From positions 1-64,000 of the forward strand of contig CAZFQS010000004.1 of NCBI GenBank assembly GCA_964521285.1: a DNA stretch of 64,000 nucleotides, written 5' to 3'. How positions within the stretch are numbered: position 1 is the first letter of the stretch; each line of letters begins with the position of its first letter. This document shows positions 52,105-60,999 of this stretch, piece after piece. This stretch comes from G020354785 sp964521285 (GTDB lineage Bacteria; Bacteroidota; Bacteroidia; Bacteroidales; UBA10428). The notes beneath the pieces are model-generated. The model was not told where the DNA came from. It did not search any database and saw nothing but the letters and a program-made list of their open reading frames with translations. The position numbers and the translations under genes were made by a program.

Positions 52105-53385
52105 ATGAACAATACAGATGATAAAGTAATAACAAAAGCGGTTCGAATTTATGGTGTTTGTGACCTTCGGCTGGAAGAATTTGAACTACCCCGGCTTAAA
52201 GAAGACGAAATTCTTGCCAAAGTAATGTCAGATTCTGCCTGTATGTCATCTTATAAGGCTGCTCTGCAGGGAGCACAACATAAACGTATTCCTGATGACA
52301 TAGCTGTAAATCCTACTATCATCGGTCATGAGTTTGGCGGAGTAATCCTAAAGGTTGGGAAAAAGTGGAAGCATAAGTTCCGGGAGGGTATGAAATTTGC
52401 TATTCAGCCGGCACTCAACTATAAAGGGTCCCTGGATGCCCCCGGATATTCTTTCAGATATATCGGAGGGGCAGCTACATACATAATTATCCCTAATGAA
52501 GTAATGGAAATGGATTGTCTTCTTGAATATAAGGGTGAAGGATTTTTTCCCGCATCTTTATCTGAGCCTCTCTCATGCGTAATAGGGGCATTTCATTCAA
52601 ATTATCATAATAACCATGCACAGCATTCACATGATATGGGTATCATTGAAGGAGGAAACACTGCAATATTGGGGGGATGCGGACCTATGGGACTGGCAGC
52701 TATAAATTATCTTTTTCATTGCAACAGAAAACCGGGGCTGCTTCTTGTATCAGATATTGATGATAACAGGCTTAGGAATGCATCATCACTGTTTTCTGAA
52801 GTAGAAGCAAAAAGCCGGGGAATAGAGCTAAAATATGTTAATACAAGTAAATATAAAGATCCTTCTGAGGCCCTTCTTTCCCTTACAGGTAATAAAGGTT
52901 ATCATGACATATTTGTATATGCACCTGTAAAGGGATTAATAACCCAGGCTGACAGGATACTGGCAAAAGACGGATGTCTTAATTTTTTTGCAGGCCCTGT
53001 AGATCAGAACTTTTCAGCTGAAGTAAATTTCTATAATATTCACTATTCTACAAATCATATTATTGGTTCCATCAGTGGAAACACAAATGATATAGCTGAA
53101 GCTCTGGACCTGATGTCAAAAGGTATGAATCCCGCAAGCATGATAAGCCATATCGGCGGATTAAATGCCGTCAGGCATACAACCTTAAATCTTCCTAAAA
53201 TTCCCGGGGCCAAAAAGTTATTTTATACTCATATTGATATGGAACTAACCGCTATAGAGAATTTTGAGGAAAAAGGCAAGGAAGATCATCTATTTAAGAA
53301 TCTCCACAATATATGCAAAAAACATAACGGATTATGGTCTGTTGAAGCGGAAAATTACTTATTAAGCCATTATAGTGTTAGTTAA
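52105..53385 (+). CDS. Zinc-type MDR alcohol/sugar-phosphate dehydrogenase (SorE-like)
   Basis: 426 aa, longer than usual for medium-chain dehydrogenases. Seen: Ser-Asp-Ser-Ala-Cys-Met (zinc ligand position), Gly-His-Glu-Phe-Gly-Gly, and the Rossmann segment Leu-Gly-Gly-Cys-Gly-Pro-Met-Gly. The four-Cys structural zinc loop is absent. This plan is nearest to L-sorbose-1-phosphate reductase (SorE)-like proteins. It may oxidise or reduce a sugar released by the sulfatase module, but is 60 bp apart and could have its own promoter. Its 3' end overlaps a convergent gene by 8 bp. Confidence 0.8.
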   Translation: MNNTDDKVITKAVRIYGVCDLRLEEFELPRLKEDEILAKVMSDSACMSSYKAALQGAQHKRIPDDIAVNPTIIGHEFGGVILKVGKKWKHKFREGMKFAIQPALNYKGSLDAPGYSFRYIGGAATYIIIPNEVMEMDCLLEYKGEGFFPASLSEPLSCVIGAFHSNYHNNHAQHSHDMGIIEGGNTAILGGCGPMGLAAINYLFHCNRKPGLLLVSDIDDNRLRNASSLFSEVEAKSRGIELKYVNTSKYKDPSEALLSLTGNKGYHDIFVYAPVKGLITQADRILAKDGCLNFFAGPVDQNFSAEVNFYNIHYSTNHIIGSISGNTNDIAEALDLMSKGMNPASMISHIGGLNAVRHTTLNLPKIPGAKKLFYTHIDMELTAIENFEEKGKEDHLFKNLHNICKKHNGLWSVEAENYLLSHYSVS

Positions 53386-54628
53386 CCCTTTGATAATTAG
53401 TATTTTTATCAAATCCTTCTATTCTGAATTTTGGATTGTATCCTATTAATTTTCTCACCTGCTTTATAGAAAAGAGATTATAAAAAACAGGTAATAAATA
53501 GTTTGTATCAGGCTTCCAGTTAATCAGGTACTTTATAAGTTTCTTGTCATTACTTATTAGTTTATGTAAAGGAGTACCCGGATATACCCTGTAATATGAA
53601 TTTACTCCGACAGTTTCCACAGGCTGTTTATTTAAAAAATCTATCATTTCTTTTGTTTGCTGTATTTTTTCATAGGGATGACCTATAGACAAATCTATGG
53701 CTATTTTAATTGTTTCATTACCTGCAAGTCTGAAAAATTCTGCCAGTCTTTTATAAGATTCAGCACCTGATGTTTTTGTATCGATGCTAAGTGTTATTAG
53801 TGTTGCTCCTGATATTTTAAGCCACCTGAACAAATCAGCGGAAAATGGTTCGGGTTTCATGTAGAGAGTCCAGTTTACCGGCCCGGCATATTCAATAATT
53901 GCTTTACAGATGTTTATACAATGGTCAAGATTAAGATTAAACTCGCTGTCGCACAGATGGAAATGAAAATAACCTCTTTGTTTCAATTCATAGATTTCTC
54001 TGCCAACAGATTCAGGGGTACTATAAATTATTTGTGTTTTACCTTCAGTACAAAAGAAACAATTATCAGTACAGCCTGTTTGTGTGCGAAAACCAACTAT
54101 TCCATCCTTTTTAATATATTCAGAATAGTCAATTATCTTGGTCCGGATAAACTCATATTTATTATCAGTAAAAAAACTGAACCCGTCGCTTAATGCAGGT
54201 ACGGATTCCCCTTTTTCAAGGTCATCCAGCAACTTTACAAGAGCCAGTTCGCCTGGCCCGCAAACACCATAATCTGCTCCTGTATAATTCAGTATTTCTG
54301 AAGGCATTATAGAATATCCGACACCTCCCAGTACAACTTTCAGGTTCATCTTTTTGCATATTTCAACATATTCCTTTACCTCATAAATAAAGAACTCATT
54401 AAACTGGTAGAGTACTGTATCAATATGTCTTATCGAGATACCGGCAATATCGGGTTTGATTTCATTTATTTTGTTTACTAATTCCTGCAACGGATTTTCG
54501 GAAAAACATAAATCCAGTACATATGCATCATGAATGGATTTTTGCAGATGTCCGTATAAATATTCTAATCCTGCTGGTATAACTGGAGGGTAATGATAAC
54601 GATTGGCATTTATCAGCAAAATTCTCAT
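53378..54628 (-). CDS. B12-binding-domain radical SAM protein
   Basis: 416 aa. Residues ~1-135 form the cobalamin-binding Rossmann domain, without the Asp-x-His-x-x-Gly motif, so cobalamin would be bound His-off as in TsrM/BchE-like proteins. The radical SAM motif Cys186-x3-Cys190-x2-Cys193 follows in Gln-Thr-Gly-Cys-Thr-Asp-Asn-Cys-Phe-Phe-Cys. The C-terminal ~80 residues end in a membrane-surface-like segment. Members methylate unreactive carbons or rearrange rings. The gene is paired with an unknown protein (12 bp upstream), so they may make or act on one product. Confidence 0.85.
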   Translation of the reverse strand: MRILLINANRYHYPPVIPAGLEYLYGHLQKSIHDAYVLDLCFSENPLQELVNKINEIKPDIAGISIRHIDTVLYQFNEFFIYEVKEYVEICKKMNLKVVLGGVGYSIMPSEILNYTGADYGVCGPGELALVKLLDDLEKGESVPALSDGFSFFTDNKYEFIRTKIIDYSEYIKKDGIVGFRTQTGCTDNCFFCTEGKTQIIYSTPESVGREIYELKQRGYFHFHLCDSEFNLNLDHCINICKAIIEYAGPVNWTLYMKPEPFSADLFRWLKISGATLITLSIDTKTSGAESYKRLAEFFRLAGNETIKIAIDLSIGHPYEKIQQTKEMIDFLNKQPVETVGVNSYYRVYPGTPLHKLISNDKKLIKYLINWKPDTNYLLPVFYNLFSIKQVRKLIGYNPKFRIEGFDKNTNYQRVN

Positions 54629-54640
54629 ATGCTGTTCACA

Positions 54641-55126
54641 CTACTCTATAGTTATGACATATCCGTCGCTTCTCAAATTTTCAGCAACGCTCTGGGCATA
54701 TTCAAAATCAAAATAAACTTTTGGCTTATTCTTTGCAAAAACAGGATATCTTCCTACAGCATCTTCAGAATTAAGATAATTATAACCTACAAGAAACAAA
54801 TCGGTGGTGGCAAGTTTAAGCTTATATACAGGTCTGTGTTTACAAATTTCCAGTACTTCTATAAGTTCATATTTACTTATATCAGGCTCCTGCTTAAGCT
54901 TAATGGTTTTGATAATCTCGTCACTAAAAGGCTCCTTGGTGAAATGCAGGTTAAAGTTCTTTACATAGCACGATAAGACTACAGCCTCATCGCGTATAAC
55001 TGCAGGTTTGTTTTCGTCTCCTACAAGACGAACATGTATACCATTGCGTGAAAAGAGACTTTTTAGCCTCTTGTTACGCCTGGTTACCATTTCTTCTAAA
55101 GACTCATTTTTCCTCATCATCGGCAA
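54641..55126 (-). CDS. Unknown 161-aa protein paired with the B12-radical SAM gene
   Basis: 161 aa, no signal peptide, basic start (Thr-Arg-Arg-Asn-Lys-Arg), mixed alpha/beta, two Cys. No family recognised. It precedes the B12-radical SAM gene by 12 bp on the same strand, implying co-expression. Size and charge would suit a substrate-binding or scaffold protein for the enzyme, but that is only inference from position. Confidence 0.65.
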   Translation of the reverse strand: MPMMRKNESLEEMVTRRNKRLKSLFSRNGIHVRLVGDENKPAVIRDEAVVLSCYVKNFNLHFTKEPFSDEIIKTIKLKQEPDISKYELIEVLEICKHRPVYKLKLATTDLFLVGYNYLNSEDAVGRYPVFAKNKPKVYFDFEYAQSVAENLRSDGYVITIE

Positions 55127-55304
55127 ATAACAATAATTGCTAAAAACGATTTATAATAAAAATCATTAGATTAATGGATAATTAGTACTGTTCTACTTAG
55201 GTCTATTAGAATGCTAAGATAATTAAAATCTATTTTAAAATAAAAAGTTTATTATAAATAATTGTTAAAATTACTTTTATTAAATACTTAAATGCCTCAG
55301 ATAC

Positions 55305-56459
55305 TCATTCCATATCTTCCTTCAACATATTTCTGAGATAATAATTAATATTTGTTTTCCATGGTTTGGAACAGATATCAATATCTCCGTCATTATCAAC
55401 ATCGGCAGCCACAGCATCAAAACACTCTGTATCGGTCAGCACCTCGTGCCTTGTCCATTCCAGTCCCACACTATCAGTATTTTCCCAGATAAAGCATCTT
55501 TTATGCAGTTCGCCTGTTTCAGGACCGCCCCCTGAAAATATATCCAGGTCACCATCATTATCGAAGTCAGCTACACATAATGAATGCAAATCCTGGTTCG
55601 TCTCATAGTCAATTTTATGGGTAAACCAGTTTTTACCAAGACCGTCTTTGTTTGCATGCCATGCTATTTTTCCGTTCGGATTGTTTGACTCTGCCTGAAT
55701 TATATCTATGTCCCCGTCTGCATCGAAATCAAGAGTCAGTATCCTTGAAGAGTTTGCATATTTGCCTTTGCTTTCTACAAAACTTAGTGTTCTGTGTACT
55801 GTCCATTTACTACCGTCACCGTTAATGTTTTCATACCACAGATTTGACCTTACAATATCGTTATCTCCATCGTTATCAATATCGGCTATGCCATTTGGAT
55901 ATATTCCGCCTGTTATCCCCTCTCCTATTTTTACCTTTTTCCATTTTTTAAATGGCTTTAGCGAAACATCATACCAGAAAAGACCTTCCTGCTCGCTTAG
56001 TGCCACCAGGTCCGTTTTCCCATCACCGTTAATATCTCCGGTAATATTATCATAGGCATATATTGCCCCGTTTTCATACCTGGTGAAACCCTCCTTTGGA
56101 TTTCCTGTATTATGATACCATGTACCTCCTGAAACCTGGTCAAGATAGCCGTCGCCATCCACATCAAAGACCACACCTCCTTTGTCAGTCAGTGTATATT
56201 CTCCGATGAGATGTTTGGTCCACTTATCTGCTGCCTGGTATTCAAACCAGTACACCGAATTCCCCCCGGAACCAACAATCCAGTCCAAATCGCCGTCATT
56301 GTCAATGTCCGCCAGGGATGACTGCCCCAATAATCCCTCATCAACAGAACCTATCTCATAATATTTAAACTCAGGGATCTGGCTATGTACAGAAATAACA
56401 AGACCCAAAATAAAAATTAGAGCCTTAAGAACTTTAAGAATTTCCGTTAAATATTTCAT
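55305..56459 (-). CDS. Secreted FG-GAP/VCBS-repeat beta-propeller protein
   Basis: 384 aa. Signal peptide 1-27 (ending His-Ser-Gln). The body consists of about seven repeats with Asp-(Ile/Val/Phe)-Asp-Asn-Asp-Gly-Asp-x-Asp or Asp-Gly-Asp-Gly calcium-binding loops, i.e. an integrin-alpha-like propeller. Repeats alternate with Trp/Tyr-rich strands. It has no catalytic motif; probable glycan-binding or surface scaffold role. Its ATG overlaps the stop of the GH13 gene by 4 bp, so translation is coupled and it probably supports starch or alpha-glucan capture. Confidence 0.88.
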   Translation of the reverse strand: MKYLTEILKVLKALIFILGLVISVHSQIPEFKYYEIGSVDEGLLGQSSLADIDNDGDLDWIVGSGGNSVYWFEYQAADKWTKHLIGEYTLTDKGGVVFDVDGDGYLDQVSGGTWYHNTGNPKEGFTRYENGAIYAYDNITGDINGDGKTDLVALSEQEGLFWYDVSLKPFKKWKKVKIGEGITGGIYPNGIADIDNDGDNDIVRSNLWYENINGDGSKWTVHRTLSFVESKGKYANSSRILTLDFDADGDIDIIQAESNNPNGKIAWHANKDGLGKNWFTHKIDYETNQDLHSLCVADFDNDGDLDIFSGGGPETGELHKRCFIWENTDSVGLEWTRHEVLTDTECFDAVAADVDNDGDIDICSKPWKTNINYYLRNMLKEDME

Positions 56460-57964
56460 AGTGCTGTCTCCTTTTCAAATACAAAATATTGCCACGGATT
56501 TAATGTTAGGCCAAAACCCGTCCCAAATAAAACTGTTGAATCAGTGAATAGTTCTTTCAATGTGCCTAAATCCTTTGTCAGGCTGAGTGTATAATCCTGC
56601 AGATCTTCACTTAAATTACAAATGACCAGCAATCTATCCTCGTCGTTCATCCTTACAAACGCAAATACACTGCTATCAGCCGGTGATGAGATCACTTCCA
56701 GCTTTCCTCCTTCTGCTCCGTTACACAGAGTCTTGTTGCGCTTCTTCAGACGGATTAGCGACTTGTAAAAGTCGCTGTAACCATAATCGCCCCAGGTAAT
56801 GCTGTCTTTAAGAAAAAATTCAAGCCTCCTGTTAAAGGCCGATTCCTGCCCGTTATAAATAAGTAACATATCAGGCAGGGTTGCAGCCAGCACTGCAAAG
56901 GTCCGTGCGCCATCTCCCATTCGTTCAAACTCAGTGCCGCTCCATGAGTTCTCATCATGATTTGAGGTGAATTGCATAAGGTATGAATCATAGGGATACA
57001 CAGAATCCACCCATTTAAAATGCTCAGCTATGCTGTAGGCGTTTTTCTCTTTACTTGCTATGTCATTGAAAATATGATGCAGTTTCCAGTCATAGCTCAT
57101 ATCAAATGCCTTTTTATGATGCTCCGGTTTGTCCGCTTCGGCAAGCATGAAAACGGGTTTAATACTGTCAAGAGGTGCGCGGATTTCATCCCAGAAATCA
57201 GAGGGGACCCATGCTGCTGCATCACAACGGTAACCATCCACATCAAATTCAGATACCCAGAACTTAAAAATCTGCTTAAATTCATTTCGGAGGTCTTTAT
57301 TATCGAAATTTAAATCTGCAACATCCCACCAGTCAGTTTCCTCATGATGAATCGGATATGTCATGTTAAGCTTTTCCAGTCTTTTAAAATATTCAGGATG
57401 TTCATTCATCCATTCCTTTTTCCATGGTTTACTTCCCTCTTCAACCCGTGTATAATATTCAGGATGATTTTCCACCCACTTATGATCCCAGGCTGTATGG
57501 TTAACTGCTATATCAAGAATAATAAACATTCCAAGTTTATGAATTTCATTAACCAGTGATTTAAAATCCTCTAATGTTCCAAACTCAGGATTAACCGAAA
57601 GATAGTCTTTTGTAGAGTAATAGCTGCCCAGATATTTTCCCCGTTCAAGCGGATCTTTCACCTCCTCAGTTAACAGTGTCTGCGTAGCTTTTCTGTTCAG
57701 TTCTCCTATAGGGAATATCGGCATTAGCCAGAGGATATCAACTCCCAGTTCTTTAAGTCTGGGCAGATCTTTTTCAAATGCCTTAAATGTTCCTTCAGGT
57801 GAATACTGCCTGATGTTTACCTCGTATATGACAGCATTGCGCGTCCATTCAGGGTGATTTACAGCTGACCTGTCTTTTATTTCCTTAGTATCAGTACATC
57901 TGAATAAAATAACAAACATCAGGATGAAAACACCGATTATTAAATACCTGCCTGATTTTTTCAT
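56456..57964 (-). CDS. GH13 alpha-amylase-family lipoprotein
   Basis: 502 aa. A lipoprotein-like leader with Cys23. Alpha-amylase catalytic triad: Asp248 (Asp-Gly-Tyr-Arg-Cys-Asp-Ala-Ala), Glu276 (Leu-Ala-Glu-Ala-Asp), Asp337 (Ser-Asn-His-Asp-Glu-Asn); first conserved region Asp-Ile-Ala-Val-Asn-His. The insert at ~160-215 has a Tyr/Trp-rich repeat with two near-identical His-Pro-Glu-Tyr stretches. Placed outside the cytosol, it would yield maltose or short maltodextrins for the transporter and GH65 phosphorylase of the same module. Confidence 0.9.
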   Translation of the reverse strand: MKKSGRYLIIGVFILMFVILFRCTDTKEIKDRSAVNHPEWTRNAVIYEVNIRQYSPEGTFKAFEKDLPRLKELGVDILWLMPIFPIGELNRKATQTLLTEEVKDPLERGKYLGSYYSTKDYLSVNPEFGTLEDFKSLVNEIHKLGMFIILDIAVNHTAWDHKWVENHPEYYTRVEEGSKPWKKEWMNEHPEYFKRLEKLNMTYPIHHEETDWWDVADLNFDNKDLRNEFKQIFKFWVSEFDVDGYRCDAAAWVPSDFWDEIRAPLDSIKPVFMLAEADKPEHHKKAFDMSYDWKLHHIFNDIASKEKNAYSIAEHFKWVDSVYPYDSYLMQFTSNHDENSWSGTEFERMGDGARTFAVLAATLPDMLLIYNGQESAFNRRLEFFLKDSITWGDYGYSDFYKSLIRLKKRNKTLCNGAEGGKLEVISSPADSSVFAFVRMNDEDRLLVICNLSEDLQDYTLSLTKDLGTLKELFTDSTVLFGTGFGLTLNPWQYFVFEKETAL

Positions 57965-58025
57965 GATTTATATCTTTTAAATTTCAAATATTATATTGAA
58001 TTTAATAATGATACTTTTACTGGTT

Positions 58026-60335
58026 TTATTTTAAAATGTCAACTTCCAGATGCTTTGTCAGCACGTAATCATTATCATAAACCTGCAAATTTACAGCAGT
58101 ATCGGAATGATTACTAAAACTTACTTTTTCTTTTGAAACCAGCACTTCAACTATACTCTCCCTGAAAAAAACACGGAAAGAATAACTGGTCCAGTTACGA
58201 GGAATAAGAGGATTGAAACTTAGTTTGTCATTTTTCACACGCAGGCCTCCAAAACCAAGTACTATTGCCATCCATGTGCCAGCCATACTTGTTATGTGAA
58301 GTCCTTCCCTTACTTCATTATTATAATCATCCAGGTCCAGGCGGGATGTCCTCAGGTATAACTTATAGGCTTTCTCTGTATAACGTATCCGGGAAGCAAT
58401 AACGGAATGTATGCAGGAAGATAAAGATGACTCATGCACAGTACGGGGCTCATAAAAATCAAAGTTCCTGCGAATTGTTGCGAGTTCATACTGATTTTCG
58501 AAAATAAAGAGTCCCTGTAAGACATCGGCCTGTTTTATAAAGCATGAGCGCAGTATACGGTCCCAGGACCACTTCTGGTTGATAGGTCTTTCCCCGGGCA
58601 GGAGGTCATTTACTGTTTTCAGTTCCTTTTCAAGGTACCCATCCTGCTGCACAAAGATGCCCAATTCTTCATTAACCGGGAAATGCATATTTTCGATTAT
58701 TTCCTTCCACTTTCCGGTTTCGGCTTTTTCATCAAATGACCATTTATTCACAATTTCCTTGTATCGTTGGGGTGAGCTGGTTTTTACATATTCAATGCTT
58801 TCATTGGTATATTTAAGGCACCACGAGGCAATTGTATTTGTAAACCAGTTATTGTTTACATTATTTTCATACTCATTGGGACCTGTAACACCCAGGATAA
58901 CGTATTTCTTCCTTACCTGGGAAAAAGAAACCCTCTGGCTCCAGAACCTTGATATGCCAATAAGCACTTCCAGTCCGTGTTCTGACAGGTATTTTTTGTC
59001 ACCTGTATAATTAATATAATTGTAGATAGCATAGGCTATGGCTCCGTTACGGTGTATTTCCTCAAAAGTAATTTCCCATTCGTTATGGCATTCCTCCCCA
59101 TTCATAGTAACCATAGGATATAGGGCCGCCCCGTCCTTAAATCCCAGTTTCCGTGCATTTTCAATAGCTTTTTCCAGATGCTTATATCTGTATACTAATA
59201 AGTTACGTGTAACTGATGCCGGGGCAGTACTAAGAAAGAAAGGTACACAAAAAGCCTCAGTGTCCCAGTATGTCGATCCCCCGTATTTCTCCCCTGTAAA
59301 TCCTTTTGGGCCTATATTTAGCCCGGGATCATCACCCCTGTATGTCTGATTTAACTGGAAAATATTAAACCGTATACCCTGCTGTGCTTCTTTATCACCA
59401 TCAATTTTAATATCACTTTGCTGCCAGATAGTATCCCATACCTGAATGTGATCATTATATAGTTTTTTAAATCCGGTTTTTAGAGCCATATCTGCTTTGG
59501 TTTGAGCTTCCGCTTTAATATTTTCAGGTGCACAGTATAATGAATTAACTACAGCCACATATTTTATTATTATTACCGGTTCACCTTTGTTAAGCTTTAT
59601 TGATACTGAATTTCCAGCATATTTATCTGTTTTGTCCGCTTTTGCACCAAAGCTGGCAGGTTTTCCGCTTACCAGAATCTGGTATTTCATAGCAAAACCT
59701 GCAACAAAACCTGTTTTTTTTGTTACTGCTTCAATATATGCTGTTCCCTGCGCAGAATCAGTTACAGTGACATCCCAGAATACTTCATCATAGTTTGCAT
59801 CCTCGTTACGGATGTCACCATTAAGATAAGGGGCAAGATCCATAGTGCCGCTGAAATTTAGAGGTTTAACAGTATATCTGATAACACTCAGATCAGGATT
59901 ATTCATACTGAGGAACCTGATACATTCTACTTCAACTTTCTTTTGCTTTTTATTTTCTGCTGTAAAAGCTCTTGACAGGGTTCCTTCTTTCATATTCAGA
60001 ACCCGGGAAAACTTTAGAGTCTTCCAGACATTAAGATCGAGCATTTCTTTATCCACCATAACATTTATTCCGGTCCAGTTAGGCGCATTCAATACCTTGG
60101 CAAAATACTCGGGATACCCGTTTTTCCACCAGCCAACCCTGGTCTTGTCAGGATAATAAATTCCTGCAATATAAGAACCGGGCAGTGAATCACCTGAATA
60201 GGCCTCTTCGAAGTTGGCCCTCTGCCCCATTCTGCCATTTCCCAGGCTGAAAATACTTTCAGATGACCTTTGATTATTGTGATCTAAGTGGTCTTCAATA
60301 ATACACCATGGATCAACTTTCAGGTATTTATTCAT
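58026..60335 (-). CDS. GH65 alpha-glucoside phosphorylase (maltose phosphorylase type)
   Basis: 769 aa, cytosolic. N-terminal beta-sandwich (~1-270), helical linker, (alpha/alpha)6 barrel with catalytic Glu488 in Gly-Val-Thr-Gly-Pro-Asn-Glu-Tyr-Glu-Asn-Asn, matching Glu487 of Lactobacillus maltose phosphorylase; Tyr-Trp-Asp-Thr-Glu-Ala-Phe and the final beta cap are normal. The product beta-glucose-1-phosphate is the substrate of the mutase encoded next to it (8-bp overlap). Maltose is most likely; trehalose or kojibiose cannot be excluded. Confidence 0.92.
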   Translation of the reverse strand: MNKYLKVDPWCIIEDHLDHNNQRSSESIFSLGNGRMGQRANFEEAYSGDSLPGSYIAGIYYPDKTRVGWWKNGYPEYFAKVLNAPNWTGINVMVDKEMLDLNVWKTLKFSRVLNMKEGTLSRAFTAENKKQKKVEVECIRFLSMNNPDLSVIRYTVKPLNFSGTMDLAPYLNGDIRNEDANYDEVFWDVTVTDSAQGTAYIEAVTKKTGFVAGFAMKYQILVSGKPASFGAKADKTDKYAGNSVSIKLNKGEPVIIIKYVAVVNSLYCAPENIKAEAQTKADMALKTGFKKLYNDHIQVWDTIWQQSDIKIDGDKEAQQGIRFNIFQLNQTYRGDDPGLNIGPKGFTGEKYGGSTYWDTEAFCVPFFLSTAPASVTRNLLVYRYKHLEKAIENARKLGFKDGAALYPMVTMNGEECHNEWEITFEEIHRNGAIAYAIYNYINYTGDKKYLSEHGLEVLIGISRFWSQRVSFSQVRKKYVILGVTGPNEYENNVNNNWFTNTIASWCLKYTNESIEYVKTSSPQRYKEIVNKWSFDEKAETGKWKEIIENMHFPVNEELGIFVQQDGYLEKELKTVNDLLPGERPINQKWSWDRILRSCFIKQADVLQGLFIFENQYELATIRRNFDFYEPRTVHESSLSSCIHSVIASRIRYTEKAYKLYLRTSRLDLDDYNNEVREGLHITSMAGTWMAIVLGFGGLRVKNDKLSFNPLIPRNWTSYSFRVFFRESIVEVLVSKEKVSFSNHSDTAVNLQVYDNDYVLTKHLEVDILK

Positions 60336-60999
60336 TTTTCTTTGTTTTTGGCAGGTTCACAACATTATCAATAACAATTTCTTTAAATGAGGAAATAACC
60401 ATATCGGCTTTGTACAATATGTGTTTATCCCCTACACCTACTGCAAACATTTGTCCTGCATGGGCCGCTTCAATACCGGCTATTGCATCTTCAAATACAA
60501 CACAGCCCTGCGGCTCCACCCCCAGTTCTTCAGCACATTTCAGGAATACTTCCGGATCTGGTTTGGCGCGGGTTACAACCGTACCATCAACAATACAATC
60601 GAACAAATAGGTTAGTCCGATCCTTTCAAGCAATAATCGCGCATTTTTACTGGCCGATGCCAATGCCATATATAATTTCTTGTTTTTCACATCTTCCAGG
60701 AACTTCAAAACACCAGGTAAAATCTCATCCGGAGTGATCCTTTTTATATATTCAACATACCATTTGTTCTTCAGGTCAGTTAATTGTTGTTTTTCTTTTT
60801 CCGGCACATCTTCATTGCATATCCGAAGCAATATATTCAGGGATTCGACCCGGCTCACTCCCTTCAATTGTTCATTATCATGGATAGAAAAATCTTTATT
60901 AAACTTCTCTTTAGCCAGCCGTTTCCATGCAAGGTAATGATATTTTGCAGTATCAACAATAACACCATCAAGATCGAATATGCATGTGGTTATCTTCAT
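60328..60999 (-). CDS. pgmB: Beta-phosphoglucomutase
   Basis: 223 aa HAD-superfamily mutase: nucleophile Asp9 and acid/base Asp11 in Phe-Asp-Leu-Asp-Gly-Val-Ile-Val-Asp-Thr, the family's Tyr-His-Tyr-Leu-Ala-Trp-Lys after the first motif, Ala-Ser-Ala-Ser-Lys-Asn-Ala, and Lys-Pro-Asp-Pro-Glu-Val-Phe plus Phe-Glu-Asp-Ala-Ile-Ala-Gly. Converts beta-glucose-1-phosphate from the GH65 enzyme into glucose-6-phosphate. Coupled at both ends: overlaps GH65 by 8 bp and the transporter by 4 bp. Confidence 0.95.
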   Translation of the reverse strand: MKITTCIFDLDGVIVDTAKYHYLAWKRLAKEKFNKDFSIHDNEQLKGVSRVESLNILLRICNEDVPEKEKQQLTDLKNKWYVEYIKRITPDEILPGVLKFLEDVKNKKLYMALASASKNARLLLERIGLTYLFDCIVDGTVVTRAKPDPEVFLKCAEELGVEPQGCVVFEDAIAGIEAAHAGQMFAVGVGDKHILYKADMVISSFKEIVIDNVVNLPKTKKNE

